DNA of 64,000 bases from Rutpela maculata (taxonomy: Eukaryota > Arthropoda > Insecta > Coleoptera > Cerambycidae): the NCBI GenBank assembly GCA_936432065.2, contig OW386285.2, positions 138,847,235 through 138,911,234 of the forward strand, given 5' to 3'. Shown here one piece after another: positions 63,723 through 64,000 of this stretch (positions are counted from its first letter, which is position 1; every line of letters begins with the position of its first letter). The notes under the pieces were generated by a model. It searched no databases, was not told the DNA's origin, and saw nothing but the letters and a program-made list of their open reading frames with translations. The position numbers and the translations under genes are program-made.

Positions 63723-64000
63723 TTCTGTATTCTACTACCAAACATAGAAACGTTTATTTTAACAATAAAAATGTGTTTTATTTTAAGTATTACATCATGG
63801 ATAATAGAAGGTGCGCAAATTTTTCTGCCGTGAGGAGGATATTCTAATAGAAAAATATAGAAATATTATAAAGATTAAAAATGTATTCTTCAAAAAAGTG
63901 AGGTCTATACCGGAATACCTTGGGCCTTCTTGACTCCTCATTACTGCTATATGCATTTACTTTGTACGTTACTTCGTACGTATCCATTTTTAAACGAAAT
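63723..64000. other. Unassigned DNA
   Basis: Nothing recognised; reaches the window edge. Confidence 0.3.

Noticed and set aside
1..64000. CRISPR-like or bacterial features
   Set aside because: The only regular repeats are minisatellites without unique spacers of constant length, and all genes recognised are eukaryotic transposable elements.

Overview
The window looks like nuclear DNA of an arthropod, most likely an insect, taken from a gene-poor, repeat-packed region; a beetle with a large genome is a guess. The reasons are AT-rich sequence, no operons, no recognisable host exon, and a mix of an errantivirus-type Gypsy element with an env remnant, a Copia element primed by half of the initiator tRNA, Penelope-like, RTE-like and Jockey/CR1-like retroelements, tRNA-headed SINE-like pieces and many foldback DNA elements. 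I found no rRNA or tRNA gene, no CRISPR array and no host protein gene I would defend. Layout: 1-8 kb holds a small TTA-flanked MITE (999-1232), diverged minisatellites, a ~305-bp repeat present twice, a DUF4817-type gene fragment and a 1.2-kb inverted repeat. 8.5-12.5 kb holds a piggyBac-type MITE flanked by TTAA, several foldbacks, a hAT MITE with a perfect 8-bp target duplication, and a pair of perfect hairpins with the same 4-nt loop. 13.05-15.89 kb is a unit with long terminal inverted repeats that carries a decayed gene for a PIN-nuclease-like, Cys-rich protein, itself split by a LINE 3' fragment. 16.7-19.2 kb is a rearranged Penelope-like locus (RT on +, GIY-YIG endonuclease on -) with a Helitron-like element inserted in one of its repeats. 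20-27.3 kb holds a shared short-ORF repeat, a SINE-like copy, a TA-flanked foldback and LINE fragments. 27.5-29.86 kb is a second long-TIR unit with another copy of the PIN-like gene. 30.9-32.3 kb is a foldback with ~400-bp arms. 33.2-35.9 kb has LINE fragments. 36.28-42.97 kb is a Gypsy/errantivirus provirus on the minus strand (two LTRs, tRNA-Ser primer site, gag, frameshift signal, pol, env remnant), broken by frameshifts and by a probable internal deletion fusing integrase to env. 44.95-49.36 kb is a young Copia element (LTRs differ at 1 of 179 positions, 5-bp target duplication) inside a foldback MITE. 50.35-53.95 kb is a 3.6-kb element with ~650-bp TIRs and a TTA duplication, whose empty site survives in the adjacent tandem copy of its target; smaller elements are nested in it. 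55.7-58.8 kb holds an RTE-like LINE, a SINE-like copy and a Jockey/CR1-like LINE end. 59.3-64 kb holds a 122-bp minisatellite with a G-rich polypurine block, further foldbacks and a fourth Helitron-like copy. Function: everything recognisable is selfish DNA at different stages of decay. The best lead for something under-described is the family of long-TIR units at 13.05-15.89 and 27.5-29.86 kb. Both carry, on the same strand and in the same order, remnants of one protein: an acidic PIN-like core (DAD, DDTD/QDTD), a GCDTTSA segment in the second copy, and a Cys-rich tail. I recognise it as a multicopy family in arthropods, but not as a named transposon superfamily. All homology statements come from reading translations by eye; nothing was searched.
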